DNA from: Eopsaltria australis
Taxonomy: Eukaryota; Chordata; Aves; Passeriformes; Petroicidae
Reading direction: 5' to 3'
Length of the DNA stretch: 64,000 bases
Assembly: GCA_034509425.1 (NCBI GenBank)
Contig: JAVTVJ010001709.1
Span: 62,001 to 126,000, forward strand
A program made the translations under genes and the position numbers. The stretch's first letter is position 1. Every line of letters begins with the position of its first letter. Positions 1 to 12,500 of this stretch are shown here, one piece after another. The notes under the pieces were generated by a model. The model was not told the origin of the DNA, did no database searches, and saw nothing but the letters and a program-made list of their open reading frames with translations.

Positions 1-419
1 GTTTGTAAAGAATTGTCTCCCTTGGGTGGGACCACATGCTGGAGCAGGGAAAGGACTCCTCTGTCTGAGGAATGGCAGAAGCAACCTGTGATAAACTGAC
101 TGTAACCCTCCCCTTCCCCGTCTCTCTGCACTGCTGGCAGGGAGGAGGTAGAGGTCAGGAAGGAGGGAGGGATGAGGGTAGGTGTTTTTAAGATTTATTT
201 TACTTCTTACTATCCTGGTCTGATTTTGTTGGCAATAAATTCAATTAATACCCCCAAGTTGAATCTGTTTTGCCCATTATGGCAATCAGTGAGTGATCTC
301 TCCTGATCCTTAACCCATGAGCCTTTCACTATATTTTCTCTCTCATGTCCTGTTGCGGAGGAGAGTGACAGAGCAGCTTTGGTGGGTACCTGGCATGTAG
401 CCAGGGTGAACCCATCACA
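1..419 (+). mobile_element. 3' part of an ERV LTR, cut by the window edge
   Basis: This is the 3' portion of a long terminal repeat of the same family as the complete solo LTR at 15563-16214. Both share the G/A-rich block before a TTTTTAAG run, the GGCAATAAATTCAATTAATAC polyadenylation region, the ATGATCTC stretch and the closing CCAGGGT-AACCC-ACA end. The LTR end is the ACA at 417-419. The 5' end lies outside the window, so no target duplication can be tested. No coding content. Confidence 0.8.
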
Positions 420-1970
420 CTTCAAAAAACTAATGTTGGCATTAAAGCACTAAACCCTCTACACATGGAATATCTAAAAGAACATAGTCAGAGAGTGTTG
501 GACCCATGCATGTTATCAATAAAAAAACTCCTCATATATCTGTAGAAATGTTCAGAATTTTATCTATGGACACTTAAATTCACACCTACAGAGAAATACT
601 TAATTGAGGTTTCTCTACAGATCCAAACAAATTCTTTAACATTATGTGCATATTCCAAGCATAGCTTTGGCATATGTATTCTGAAAATTAATTTTCATAA
701 TAGCAGTAGTGCCACACAAGAGTTAAGCACTGAAAGTGCAATTAACCTTAACAGTTTTCATAAATATTTTAATATTTGGATTTTCCTATGAAGAAATAAA
801 AGGACATATATCACGTGACAGAAGTGGCAGAATTAAAATAAGACTACATATATTTTGTTTCCAACACTCAAGCTTGTACTGAATCCATAGAAAGATGCGT
901 CTCCAGTTTGAACAACAGCTGGATTTTAAAGTGTTCAAAAATTAAGCCCTCCATGCAAATAGCTACAGTAAAGATGCTATTTGCAATAAAGATGATGTAA
1001 ATAGAACTTCCCTTGAACATATTTATAAGAACTAACAGCTAGAAATTAAAAGATATCTCAAAAAGTATGAATAGGAACCCAAAAGACTTTTGAGACTTGA
1101 TTGCAACAACTGCACAAGCATTTTCACCCTATCATTAGCCACCCCTTAGTTATATGAGGAAACAAGTTTAGAAAACATACTTATTTAAAAAAAAACTGTT
1201 CTCACAAAGTAAAAAAAAAACCATGAACACACAGATTTCATGTTTTCCATTACTGGTTGATGAGAAAAAGTAAGATTTAACTAAATCAGTTCAAGTAGTT
1301 AAAACACTATAAAAAGCATACCCACACATTTAGCAGGATGGTTCAACACAAAACTTGTTTTCTGTCCTCTGCTCAGAGACTGAATCTTACTATACGGTGC
1401 AACACATTTAATCTTCCAAAACAAAAGTAGCCCTAAAGGTACATAGAAGGAAGATCTATTACAGAAGCTGCAAAAAATACAAAGGAGAAGCTATGCACTC
1501 CACTCATTCTGAGTGTTTCCCTGTTCAGTAACTGTTCACATTAGACACCTCTTATTTTTGATAAAACTCAAGTTCTACAGCCAGATGTCTTTTCTTCTCT
1601 CAAATTCACTTATGTGCAAAATTTCTTGACTATTCATACACAATCTCCATGAATGAAATGACATGTACCAAACTAACAAATATTTACAACACTGAACTGA
1701 GAGTCTGAGAGTAGACTACCCTGTTTTGCTGTCAGATAAAAAGGAGCTTGACAGGTTCTGACTGATTTCAAGAACTTGTTTGTTTGTATACCTAGCTCTA
1801 GAGAAAAACCAACTAAGCAAACTGAGTACTGCTCAGTTTCTTGTGTTGGCAGCTTCAGGTAGTGCCCAGTTTAATAAAAAGTTATGGCATTTAGATGAAG
1901 AATATGAATATAGCCTATTTACAAGAAGAGATGGTAACAAGGTACATGAAGAACCGAGCACAAGAAAGAC
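420..1970. other. AT-rich sequence with no recognisable gene
   Basis: About 1.5 kb of AT-rich DNA with no long open frame, RNA gene or repeat that I recognise. The only open frames are short and compositionally random. It is probably unique intergenic or intronic bird sequence. Confidence 0.6.
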
Positions 1971-1971
1971 A

Positions 1972-2465
1972 TGAACCTGTTAGAGAGAGCCCAGAGGAAG
2001 GCCACAAAAGCAATATCCAAATGCCTCTTAAACACTGACAGGCTTGGGGCATCGACTGTGTCTCTAGGAAGCCTGTTCCAGAGTTTGACCACTCTCTCGG
2101 TAAAGAAATGCTTCCTAGTGTCAAGTCTAAACCTCCCCTGATGCAGCTTTGAACCATTCCCACATCCTGTCACTGGATAAGAGAGAGAAGAGCTCAGCAC
2201 CTCCCTTTCCAGTTCCCCCACTCAGGAAGCTGTAGAGAGCAATGAGATCACAGTTTAGCCTTTTTTCTTCCAAGCTAGATAAGCCCAAAGTCCTTTACCA
2301 TTCCTCATAGGACATTCCTTCCAGTCCTGTGAACAGCATTGTTGCCCTCCTCTGGGGGAAATTCAAGGACCTTCACATCCTTTTTTAATTGGAGGGGCCA
2401 AGAAGTGCACACAATGCTCAAGGTGAGGCTGCACCAATGCTAAATACAGAGGGATAAGCTCCTGC
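1972..2465 (-). repeat. CR1 LINE fragment (ORF2 C-terminal region)
   Basis: Read on the minus strand this matches the end of CR1 ORF2. The GRFRLD-type motif, [16 protein letters not shown] and the downstream helix are visible (1919-2221 frame), followed by the region encoding the LIPLY-ALV-PHLE stretch. The first ~45 bases (1974-2018, with AQRKATKA on the plus strand) look like a tiny CR1 scrap in the opposite orientation, so the junction is rearranged. No intact protein is encoded. Confidence 0.8.
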
Positions 2466-2744
2466 TTCAAGGCTGGAGTAGCCTGTCCTTGGAAGACTTT
2501 ACCCCGTGGAAGAGTGATCCATGCCACAGCAGTTTTGGGAGGACTGTTTGCCCATGGGGGGAATTCACATTGCAGTAGTTTTGGGAGGACTGCTGCTCAT
2601 GAGATTGAAACCACGTTGGAGAAGTTCACGGAGAACTGTCTCCCGTGGGAGGGACCCCACAGCGTAGCAGGGGAAGGACTTCTCTCCCTGAGCAGTGGAA
2701 GATCTCGGGTGACAAACTGACCAAAACGCCCATGCCCTGTCTCC
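2466..2744 (+). mobile_element. LTR fragment between two CR1 pieces
   Basis: This segment resembles the central part of the LTR at 15563-16214: the GGAGAAGTTCA-GGAGAA-TGTCTCC block followed by GGGAGGGACCCCACA and the GAAGGACTTCTCTCCCTGAG block. Both ends of the LTR are missing. It contains a local duplication of about 55 bases around the GTTTTGGGAGGACTG motif (2530-2595). Confidence 0.7.
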
Positions 2745-3640
2745 ATGCTCTTCTCCATGTTGAACAACCTCAACTCTCTCAGCCTGTTGTTCTAGGAGAG
2801 GTGTTCCATCCCTCTGATCACCTTTGTGGCCCTCCTCTGGACTTGCTCTAGTTGATCCATGTCCTTCTTATGTTCAGGGTCCAAGATCTGAAAGTAGTAC
2901 TCCAGGTAGGGTCTCACCAGAATGGAGTAGAGGGGGAGAATCACCTCCCTCAATTTACTGGCTACACTTCTTTTGATGCAGCCCAGGATACAATTGGCTT
3001 TCTGGGCTGCAAGTACACACTGCTGGCTCATGTCAAGCTCCTTATCCATTAACACCTCCGTGTCCTCCTCAGGGCTGCTCTCAATCCATTCTCCATCTAG
3101 CAAGTATTTGTGCTTGGGATTGCCCTGACCCAGGTGCAGGACCTTGCACTTGGCCTTGTTGAACTTCATGAGGTTCGCACAGACCCACTTCTCAAACTTG
3201 TCAAGGTCCCTCTGGATGGCATCCCTTCACTCCAGCATGCCGACCACACCACACAGCTTGATGTTTGTTGGCAAACTTGCTGAGGGTGCACTTGATCCCA
3301 CTGTCCATGTCACTAAAAAAGATGGTAAACAGTGCCGGTCCCAATACCGACCCCTGAAGAACACCACTTGTCATTGATTTCCACTTGGCCATTGAACTGT
3401 TGACCACAAGTCTGAGAGTGACCATCCAACCAATTCCTTATCCATTGACTGGTCCACCCATCAAATCCACATCTCTCCAGTTTAGAGACCAGGATGTGAA
3501 ATGCTTTGCACAAGTTCAGGTAGGTGATGTCACTTGCTCTTCTCTCATCCACTACCTCTGTAATCCTGTCATCGAAGGCCACCAAATGCATCAGGCACAA
3601 TTAGCTGATGATGTTGATAGTCCCCTTTATCAGAGAATGC
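2745..3640 (-). repeat. CR1 LINE fragment (RT C-terminal half)
   Basis: Minus-strand CR1 ORF2 remnant. Frames at 2792-3169, 3201-3425 and 3313-3600 carry, in 3'-to-5' order, the [14 protein letters not shown] helix, [26 protein letters not shown] and [10 protein letters not shown], which are the hallmark blocks of CR1 reverse transcriptase. The fragments sit in different frames and contain stops. It is a different, overlapping stretch of ORF2 from the neighbour at 1972-2465, so it is a separate insertion. Confidence 0.9.
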
Positions 3641-3807
3641 CAAACATAACAAGCAAAGCAGAAACTTTGCTTGAATAAATCATCCTGAAATGTCTAGTAC
3701 TACCTAAATGGCTTCTGATAGAAGCATAATTGGCATTAGTCATTCACTGTCAAGTGTCCAATTCAAAGGAAGACATTTAAAAATTTGCCAACAATTTCAA
3801 GGGCAAT

Positions 3808-4846
3808 TGTGGTGGTTTGACCATGGCTGAATGTCAAGTGCACACCAAAGCCACTTTCTCACTCCCCTCCTCAGTTGGACAGGGGAGAGAAAATACAATA
3901 AAAGGTTCATATGTTGAGATAAAGACAGGGAGAGATCACTCACCAATTGCCATCATGGGATAAAAAGACTCAACTTGGGGATATTAATTGAATTTATTAC
4001 CAATCAAATCAGAGAAAGATAATGAGAAGTAAAATTAAATCTTAAAAACATTCCCCCCCCCCCCACTCCTCCCTCCTTCCCAGGCTTAATTTTATTCCCA
4101 ATTCTCTACCTCCTTCCCCTCAGTGGTGCAGGGAGATGGGGAATGGGGGTTAGGGTCAGTTCATCACATGTCATTTCTGCTGCTGCTCCCCCCTCAGGGA
4201 GATGAGTCCTTCCCCTTCTTCAGTGTGGGGTCCCTCCCACAGGAGCCAGTCCTCCACAAGCTTCTCCAACATGAGTCCCTCCCCACAGGTTACAGTTCTT
4301 CATGAGCTGCTCCAGCATGGGTACCTTCCATGGGGTGCAGTCCTTCAGGAACAGGCTGCTCCAGCACGGGCTTCCCACAGGTTCACAGCCTTTTCAGGCA
4401 TCTGCCTGCTCCGGTGTGGGTCTCCTCCATGGGCTGCAGGTGGATCTCTGCACCCCCCGGGGCCTCCATGGGCTGCAGGGGGACAGTCTGACATCACTAT
4501 GGTCTTCACAATGGGATGCAGAGGAATCTCATCTCTGGCACCTGGAGCACGTCTTCCCCCTCCTTCTGCACTGACATTTGTGTCTGCAGAGTTGTTCCTC
4601 TCCCATATTCTCCTCTCTTCTCTGGCCACAATTGCTTCTGTGCAATAACTTTTTCCCCTTCTTAAATATATTACTCCAGATGCGTTACTACCATCACTGA
4701 TTGGCTCAACATTGGCCAGTGGTGGGTCTGTCTTGGAGCTGCCTGGCATTGGCTCTGCCAGACGAGGTGAAGCTTCCAGCAGCATCTCATTGAAGCCACT
4801 CCTGTAGCCCCCTGCTACCAAAACCTTGCCATGCAAACCCAATACA
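3808..4846 (-). mobile_element. Solo LTR (ERV-L-like), TSD GCAAT
   Basis: A complete LTR of 1039 bp lying on the minus strand: it begins TGTGGTGG and ends ATACA on the plus strand. It is flanked by a perfect 5-bp duplication GCAAT (3803-3807 and 4847-4851). Five-base duplications are typical of ERV-L integration. The internal landmarks (GGGGATATTAATTGAATTTATTAC, the poly-C tract at about 4052-4063) are the reverse complement of those in the LTRs at 1-419 and 15563-16214. Open frames inside it are chance frames. Confidence 0.88.
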
Positions 4847-4851
4847 GCAAT

Positions 4852-6131
4852 ACATTCAGATTTCAAGTGAAAAATTAGTGTATCGAGTATTTTGGAGTCA
4901 AGCTTGGTTTGCTCTCAAGCGATAATGTGACTTCAAAGGTGTTAACAGTAATTAGAAAACAATAACAGAGAGCTATCAGATTCTATATACCATGAATGTC
5001 ATTGAATGGATTTAAGTTAATATCCTTTACCTCGTCCTGACTATGGAATGACAAGTGCTACTCTTTCAACTTGCACATTCCATGAAATTCCATGTTTTAG
5101 ACACCATTCAAAATAAACAGTGTTGATATAATTTGCCATGAATATAAAACCAGAAATTAATACTGAATATCAGCAAAAAAAACCCCAAAAAACAAACACA
5201 CAAAGTGATTGTATTTGTTTTATGCTTCTTTATAATAAGCAGCAAAGAGTCAAACTTAGATCTGAGGGAGAAGAAAATATATATGGCTCAATCTCTCATG
5301 ACTAAAAAACTTAATATTTTCAATAATAAAAAGTCAAGAACAAAAGAATTAAGCATTTCATTGCCAGTTGGCCTGTGCTTTTTGAGCCTGGATTAATTCT
5401 ACCTAATGTATCCTTAAAATACTGTTAAATTCAATAGCAAAACTAGGAGCCATGTTTCTACCTTAGTCACAGAGAAAGAAAAAGGGTAAGACAACACAGA
5501 AATAAAATAAACATACTTTGAGGGTGTGGACTATAGAGGAAATACACACATTTCAACTGGGGCAGGTAGGAGGAGAGAAAAGGAAGATGGATGGGAGAAA
5601 GGTACTAGCAATGTTTTTAATTGTCATCATATAAGATGGCATTCTCCATTTAGTCCATCAAAATTAGATGGACTCTTCAAAGCACACCACAGCTGCTTAT
5701 TTCTCAGAATATCCCGTCTTTATGACAGGCAGCAAAAGTTGGACATTTTAAAATTATATTTAATTATCTGCTGTGGAAACACAATACAATCACATGAGAA
5801 TTAATCTTGATGTGATGTCTCTTTCAGAATTACTTTGAGCGACCTGAAAATTTCAGAGATGTGTTTATTCACACCTAATATTGCCTGCCCATAGTCAACT
5901 CTAAGAGTTTGGGAAACCGGACCAGGAGAAGAGTGGTAAAATGAATTCCTGACTCTCCCAAAAGATTTCATTGCATCTTAAAGCAGTCGAATCTGGGTGT
6001 GGGATCTCTTCATAATTCCCAAGGACAGTACTGGTAACAGCTAGAAAGGACTGTCAAGAACCATGTATACATTTTTACAGCATAAAATAAGTGATCACTA
6101 AGCTCAAAATGCTGAAATACAAATGTAAACA
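4852..6131. other. AT-rich sequence with no recognisable gene
   Basis: About 1.3 kb of AT-rich DNA. Only short chance frames are present and I recognise no repeat family, exon or RNA gene. Confidence 0.6.
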
Positions 6132-6136
6132 CAAGG

Positions 6137-6566
6137 TGTCATGGTTTAGGAATGGTATTCTTCAGTTTAGTGTTCCCACTGAAAACACCCCAGACCACGT
6201 GCCATTGGCTCACTTACCCGCCCCCCCCCCCTCCCCCCCATGGCGGGATGGAGAGGAGAATGGGAGGCACAAAACGGTAAAGATTACAGCTTGAGATAAG
6301 AACAATTTACTGCAAAATGCAATGAAATAAGAAAACCGAACAGCAATGACAATGCTAATAACAGAGTGTACAAGACAAGGTAATGATTCACATGCAATTT
6401 CTCACCATGTGAAACCGAGCGCTGCCCAACCATACACCACAGCAAACTGGAAAAGAAGTGACTCCCCTGTGTGTGGCATAAGGTGGTATAGAATAACCCC
6501 AGAGTCCAGGCTGTGCCCCTCCTGGCTGATGCAAAAGTTAACCCTGCCCTGGCCAGAACCAAGACA
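6137..6566 (-). mobile_element. Solo LTR with imperfect 5-bp TSD
   Basis: LTR of about 430 bp on the minus strand, beginning TGTCATGGTTTAGG and ending AAGACA on the plus strand. It is flanked by CAAGG (6132-6136) and CCAGG (6567-6571), a 4/5 match. It belongs to the same family as 7505-7969: both contain a poly-C tract followed by the GAGATAAGAACAATTTACT block. Confidence 0.8.
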
Positions 6567-6571
6567 CCAGG

Positions 6572-6979
6572 GTAATCACAACTTACCTCACAGACAATTA
6601 CATTGGATTATGTTAATAAAAAAAAAAAAAATCAGGATTCACCTACATTGAGGAGAAACATGCTCTAATTAGAAGCACAAGCACAATGCCAAGCACTAAG
6701 GAGCTGACTGATCTACTGAAACTATATCCTGGGAAGCTGCTCTATATTTTAACAAAATTACTGAGACTGCAGACACATGCTCTGCTGTTGTGAAGAAAAA
6801 AAGAAACAAGTTTGGCTTTCCTTTGCTTCTTCATTTTGGGTGTTAGCCTTTATTTCTCAAGAGGGAACTATTAATTCTGTTTCCCAGGAGAGGTAAACTT
6901 CAAGAACCTGGATACTTCAGTCAAGTATATTTTTCTCCTCTTTTAAACCTACTTTACAGCAAATAAAAGCTTTTTGTTT
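6572..6979. other. No recognisable feature
   Basis: About 400 bases with a poly-A tract at about 6618-6630 and no gene or identifiable element. Confidence 0.5.
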
Positions 6980-8008
6980 TGTTAAGATCTGATTAGTGAG
7001 AGATGCCTCTGTCAGAGTAGCAAATGAGACCATATGCAATATGGATTTTATTTTACAATAAATGTGAGGTAGAGAGATAGGAAGAAATAGAAAAGAGTAA
7101 ATGGTGGAGAAAGAGAGAGAGAGAGAGAGGGGGTCAAGCAGAAGACAGTCACCACCCATGAATATAGCAGCATCCCATTGGTCCTTCTTCACCCTGGGCT
7201 TCTCAGTGGTGGGGGTCCCAGAGTCATTCTTCTGAGGGTACAACCTTTATACAGTCCAAGGTCCAAGTATCAGAGTGGTCACAGATGCTGTTCCCATAAC
7301 TTGGGGTGATATGCATATGACCAGTTTCTCCCTTTTCCACAGTGAGAGTTATTGTCCAGATGCATTAACCAGGATGTGCTGATCAGATCTTGCCTCATCA
7401 GGCTTGGAATTAGTGCCTTCCTGTTGCAAATTCCTCCCTTCAGTGCTTATCTCAAGTTCCCGCTGTGGTGGCTTATCTTATCGCAAGTTCCTTCTGTGGC
7501 CTTGTGTTGTGGTTTAGGAATGGTGCTCCCCAATTCAGTGTCCTCACTGACTCTCCAAACCACACACTTGTCTCTGGCTCCCCTGTTTTCACCACCTCCC
7601 CCCCCCACTGTGGATGGCTGGAGAGGAGAGTTGGAGGCACAAAAGGCAAAGATCACGGGTTGAGATAAGAACAATTTACTGGTAACAGCAATAAGATAAG
7701 AAAATGAACAGTAACAGCAACAATATTAATAACAGAGTGTACAAGAAAATAAATTATTCACATGGAAAAACTCCACGATAACAGACAATACCGAACGGCT
7801 CCCTCTGCCATAGTTTCTCATCCGGAAGGAACCCCTTCTCCCCGTAAAAGAGCCCTTTCCCCTTCCCCCAGCAATGCCATGAGGTAATACAGAATAACCT
7901 CCAGACCCCAATCATGCCCCCACCTGGCTACTGAAAAAAATTAACTCTGTCCTGGCTGGAACCAGGATACCTTGACAGTGTTTGAGACAGACAACTGTGC
8001 TCCTTGCA
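6980..8008 (-). mobile_element. LTR family 'Y' copy, split by a nested LTR
   Basis: Minus-strand copy of the element also found on the plus strand at 40527-49788. Shared landmarks include the end GATCTGATTAGTGAGAGATGCCT, a GA microsatellite (7105-7131), the block around CCTGGGCTTCTCAGTGGTGGGGGTCCC, and TGTGGCCTTGACAGTGTTTGAG, which is now divided by the insertion at 7505-7969. No TSD is convincing at its outer ends (TGTTT versus CCTTT). Non-coding. Confidence 0.7.
7505..7969 (-). mobile_element. Solo LTR nested in LTR Y, TSD CCTTG
   Basis: LTR of 465 bp starting TGTTGTGGTTTAGG and flanked by a perfect 5-bp duplication CCTTG (7500-7504 and 7970-7974). Removing it rejoins the LTR Y sequence TGTGGCCTTGACAGTG, which is intact in the other Y copy as its reverse complement near 40560-40575. 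The terminal base pattern is GATA where related LTRs have GACA. Confidence 0.85.
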
Positions 8009-8384
8009 CCTTTGTAGGCAGACACACAGGACAGAGGAAAACTAGATTTTTCAAAGAAGCCATCACTTCTAAGTCTTTACTACTGATTTGTCCTCTGGGC
8101 CACGAGGCTGTCCAGGTGGTGGCCATATTGTTTTCTTTGTTCTCGGGGAGAGGGCCACTTAACTCAGCACCTTTGTATCTAGTGGTTATTGCTGCTTTCT
8201 TGGTTATTGCTGTTTTTCTTTTAGTAAACTGTTATTTTTTCACTTATGTCTTCGTATTTGTCTCTCCTTATTGTTGAAAGGGGAGTGGTTAAAACTAAGG
8301 GGAGATAACATTTCAAAGTCTGCACCCCATAAAATTGTCTTAAACTAAGACGAGTTGGTTTTGCAGTCTCCTAATAATGACTAC
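8009..8384. other. Possible decayed LTR, no gene
   Basis: The stretch around 8200-8300 (TTAGTAAACTGTTATTTTTTCACTTATG followed by GAAAGGGGAGTGGTTAAAACTAAG) has the look of an LTR R/U5 region, but I could not define ends or a duplication. No coding sequence. Confidence 0.35.
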
Positions 8385-8389
8385 CTGGT

Positions 8390-9280
8390 TGTTGAAGGTT
8401 GGATCTAGTTCTTTTCCTCAGGAATTTTTTCTCCCATGGGTTGCTAAGACACAAATGACTGGGTACTTAAGAGAAACAAAGCACAAGGCTGTAGCCTTTC
8501 TCCTTGGCAGGGTGGGGCAAAATTGCCCCTCATGGAAGCCGGGCTGACAACTCGAGATTTGGAGAGACTGAAAAGCAAGGGCAGGGGGGAGGTCACGCTC
8601 TCTTGCTCGGGACCCTCGGAGCGGGACGGTCGGAGCTGCTGTCTGCTGAACCCACGGCCCCTGAGAAGCCAGCGCGGAGCTGCCGGTCTGTCTGCTGTGA
8701 GTCTCTGCCCTCTGCCCCATCCGGAGCCGACCTGCCTGCCACCAGCCCGCTCTGAGTTTTCTCGCTACATTGTAGCGGGGTTTTTCCCTGCATGGAGACC
8801 CCTTACCGTCCCAGCTCCCTGTGTCCGGGGATCCTGCTGCGGCACCGACACCAGCTTCCCCCCCTCCCGAGTCTGTGGAGCAAAGGCTCTCCTCCATCCT
8901 TCCGTGCTTCGGGCAGCTGCCATTTGCCATGTGCTACCTGAGCTCACGCCGGAGCGCCCCCTGCAGCCACCAGGGAATCATCACACCCAGAGCGCCCCTG
9001 CAGGCTGTGACTGGAACTGCACCAAAGGGAAAGGTGCCTGAAGCCGAGCAGGCTGCCACTGGGTTTCTGGTTCTGTTTGTTGGTCAGCGTTATAGTTGTT
9101 GTTATTTGTTATCCTTGTTTTAGATAGTAGTAAAGAACTGTTATTCCTATTCCCATATCTTTGCCTGAGAGCCTCTTGATTTCAAATTTATAATAATTCG
9201 GAGGGAGAGGGGTTACAGTTTCCCATTCCAAGGGAGGCTCCTGCCTTCCTTAACAGACACCTGTCCTTCAAACCAGGACA
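8390..9280 (+). mobile_element. Solo LTR, TSD CTGGT
   Basis: LTR of 891 bp beginning TGTTGAAGG and ending CAGGACA, flanked by a perfect 5-bp duplication CTGGT (8385-8389 and 9281-9285). A second copy, about 892 bp and clearly homologous throughout, is at 55781-56672. It is GC-rich in the middle, which creates several overlapping chance frames up to 172 codons on both strands. None carries a recognisable domain and none is conserved in frame between the two copies, so I do not call genes here. Confidence 0.88.
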
Positions 9281-9339
9281 CTGGTACACTTTCCTAATCT
9301 ACACCTGAAATTAGGAAACATTCAGCAAATAATTCCATC

Positions 9340-9521
9340 ACCACCTAAGTTTGTCTTTCTCTTGCAGCATGAGAAAGAGAGAAGGTCTTGACAATGTGTA
9401 AGCACTGTTCAGCAGTAACATCAGTGTGTTATCCACACTGTTTTCAGCACAAATCCAAAACATAGCACCATGCCAGCTACTACAAAGAAATTTAACTCAA
9501 TCCCAGCCAAAACCAGTACAA
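9340..9521 (-). mobile_element. LTR terminal fragment
   Basis: This piece matches the end of the LTR at 63050-63218. Both share TAAGCACTG-TCAGCA, CAGCACAAATCCAA and ACTC-ATCCCAGCCAAAACCAG. The rest of the LTR is not recognisable to the left. Confidence 0.65.
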
Positions 9522-12500
9522 CTTCATAAATGTAATTCTGTACAGTTTAAATTTATGTATATCCTTTCAATTCCACAGTTCTAATAATTCTTGTCTTAAA
9601 AAAAATCCCAACAACCATCAACCCCCTCCCAATCACAAACAAACAGTAACAGTTTCATAAAACCATGAGTACATAAGAAAAATCTATAAGGACACTATTT
9701 TACCCACTAAAAAACAACAACCCTCAAATTCAGTAACACCTCACCTGCATCAGCTCTGGACCGCTGACCTGGTGATTTTCCAAATGGGGTCTTCATTCAT
9801 CTGTGTTTAAGTGAGCAGCAAAGCTGCTAGACTAGGGTGAAAATCCAGTTCTTCCCAACTCCCCAAATATCTTCTTATTCTCGTAATACAACAGCTACGT
9901 ATTAATATACCATCCAATCATCAATTTGTTCTTCCTTGAATATAGGAGAAGCGCTTTCAGTTATATCACTCTGAAAAACAAACCAGAAAATACAGTCTGG
10001 TTTGAGACTTGGTTAAAATAAACAATGAAGTGAAACAAAATATTTTTTCTTTCGTGTTCAAGGAGAAGTCTCTTCATATTCTGTTATTCTGGATGCATTC
10101 AGTAAACAGAGGATGGTTAGGCAATAAGACAGCCAAATATTAAGGCTCATACTTTTCCTCATATTCTCAATGCAAGTTCTGTATCAGATCAGTCATCCAC
10201 AGATACTCATAGAAAAAATCTAATAAAAAAAACCCAAAACCCCACCAGTTAGTATAGGAAAGAATGACTAATACTTAAAAAACCCTGCCTGAAAGCAGAG
10301 CAAACTGTACTACATTCACCAGACATAAAGCAAAATCCAACTACTTCCATTTGTTAGAAAACAAAACAAAATGATTCACACTCACATATCAGAATTCCTT
10401 CTCTACAGATACATTGAAAAATGTAGAAAAAAATCTTAACACTTAAAAGGTAAAACCTCCCACAGATTCTATTGCAATATGCAAACTACAAATTTGTGAA
10501 GTCATTAGTTTATAAAAGATTTGAAAAAGTCATTGCTGATTTACTACACCTAAATTCAGATTCCTGAAAGATCGAGTAATCACATTTCTCTAGATTAGGG
10601 AGATTTGGGAGGACAATGCTTTAAAGTGTTTTCCAATATTTAAATTACAGACACTTGTTATCACCTAAAATTCTGAAGCATTACAGATCAATTATTTCAG
10701 ACTAATGTTTCTGGACAGCAAACATTTCTCCTAATTAATCAATTTATTTTAATGCTGCACACAGCTAAAACAACAGGTCAGCTCATCCTTTTAGCCTGGT
10801 TTCCTAAAGAAATGTGATTGCTGTAATCATGTCCTCTACAGTTTGTCAATCATCCGTGGCCTTCTCCCTTTCACTTTTCTTCCCAAGAGAAGCTTTGGAA
10901 CCTGCTGTTAATTTTGACAAAAGGGTAAAAAACAGAAGAATGCCTCTAACCCAGCAGTGGAAAACGGTGTACCTTATGTTCATGCCTTACTGAACAACTG
11001 AATATACAAGCATATGCTTTAAAGTATAGTAAAAGTGCTCTGCTGAAACTTGCATTTCCGTCTACTAACACTGCCACTTCTTCCATGAATCACATTTGCT
11101 AACTACTAGGAATATTAGATCAATGCAGAGGAATATTCCTAGAAATAGAGTAGTAGAGATGCAAACAAAATTAAATACTAGTTTCTGGTATTTCTAGTTT
11201 AAACAAGTATTTGGCAATTTGCAGTTTTTGGAAAGATCTGTGCTATATTTGGAAGAACTAACTTTTTAGACATTCAGTCTGGAAGCAATAAGAATTTGTG
11301 AAAATAAATTTAAATATCCATTTAGAGAAACATCGCTTTTCCATATTTCACCTTTTTCTGAAATCTAGCCATTATATACACAGTAATGGTGTACAGTACC
11401 AGAAGAACAATAGTCAAAGTTTAAAACACATTTGAAGAAACAATAGGAAGCAATTAGCTTGCAAATTATTTGTTTGTAAGTGTACAGAAACAAGAAGTAC
11501 TGGTATACAAACTGTGCATGGGTGTGTGTGTATACATATTTAAAACATATAAATATATTTTATATTTATATATAAAGTAAAATTGCTAATTAAATTTACT
11601 CTAAAATGCTATATTGATGTAACTGTAGATCATTTACCTAAAGATTGAAATAATCTGAAATTTGTACAAACCATCCCTTGTTGGGTGTCTATACAAGTGG
11701 CTCTTGTAGACAATGGAACTATAAATGCTGTACCATTACTGTTAAAAGTAAAAAAAAGAAGTGCTACCTAAAGTTCACCTGATTTTCTTTCCCTTTTTAA
11801 TATGAGAATATCTAGAAAAACAATACACTATATACAGATATTTTCAGTAAAAGCTAGCATAATAAAATACATTCTAATACAACCACCACAGTTAATACAC
11901 CTTAAAAAGTGAAGCAAAACAGATCAGATTATATTTGGATAAATACAGGCTTTTATCTTCAGCACGTGTATACTCAATGAATTCTAGGATCAGATTACAA
12001 TATTATATAATGAACCTGGAACTGAATGAAAAGGTTTTTAATCTTTTTGTAAACTTTTTTCTTTCAACTTTGTTTCAACAACATCGAATGCAAGAGAAAG
12101 CATGCTGCAGTTTATTTTTAATAACAATTTCAGCATAAGCAAATGCATAAATTAGATGAGGATTTCACCGTACTATAGAGCAGCAAAAGGTTTTCTGAGA
12201 AGGTCTAGAGGAAAGAACTCCCTATTGTAGCATAAAACTATAAAAGTCAATATAATTTAGGAGTTCTAAAAAATAAAAAAAAACATATTGGAGGAAGAGT
12301 TATTAAGAGCAATATTCAATTGAGCAATAATCCCAATATTTCCTACCCCTTAGGTAATACTCCAAATGTTCGGAACTATGTAGGCAGCTTTACAAAGGAT
12401 TTTAATCGTTCAGAAGCCTTCTGAGCCAATAGTTTGAACAAGTTTTGTCTAAACCACCTTTCAGCACATCTTTAGCTTAGCGACACTGAAGTTAGGCATA

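Noticed and set aside
4202..4866. Frames of 148 and 173 codons
   Set aside because: They lie within a solo LTR with a clear TSD and overlap each other on opposite strands.
6975..8013. A target-site duplication for LTR Y
   Set aside because: TGTTT and CCTTT match at only three of five positions.
8418..9123. Overlapping frames up to 172 codons on both strands in the GC-rich middle of an LTR
   Set aside because: The homologous copy at 55781-56672 does not keep the same frames, and no domain is recognisable.
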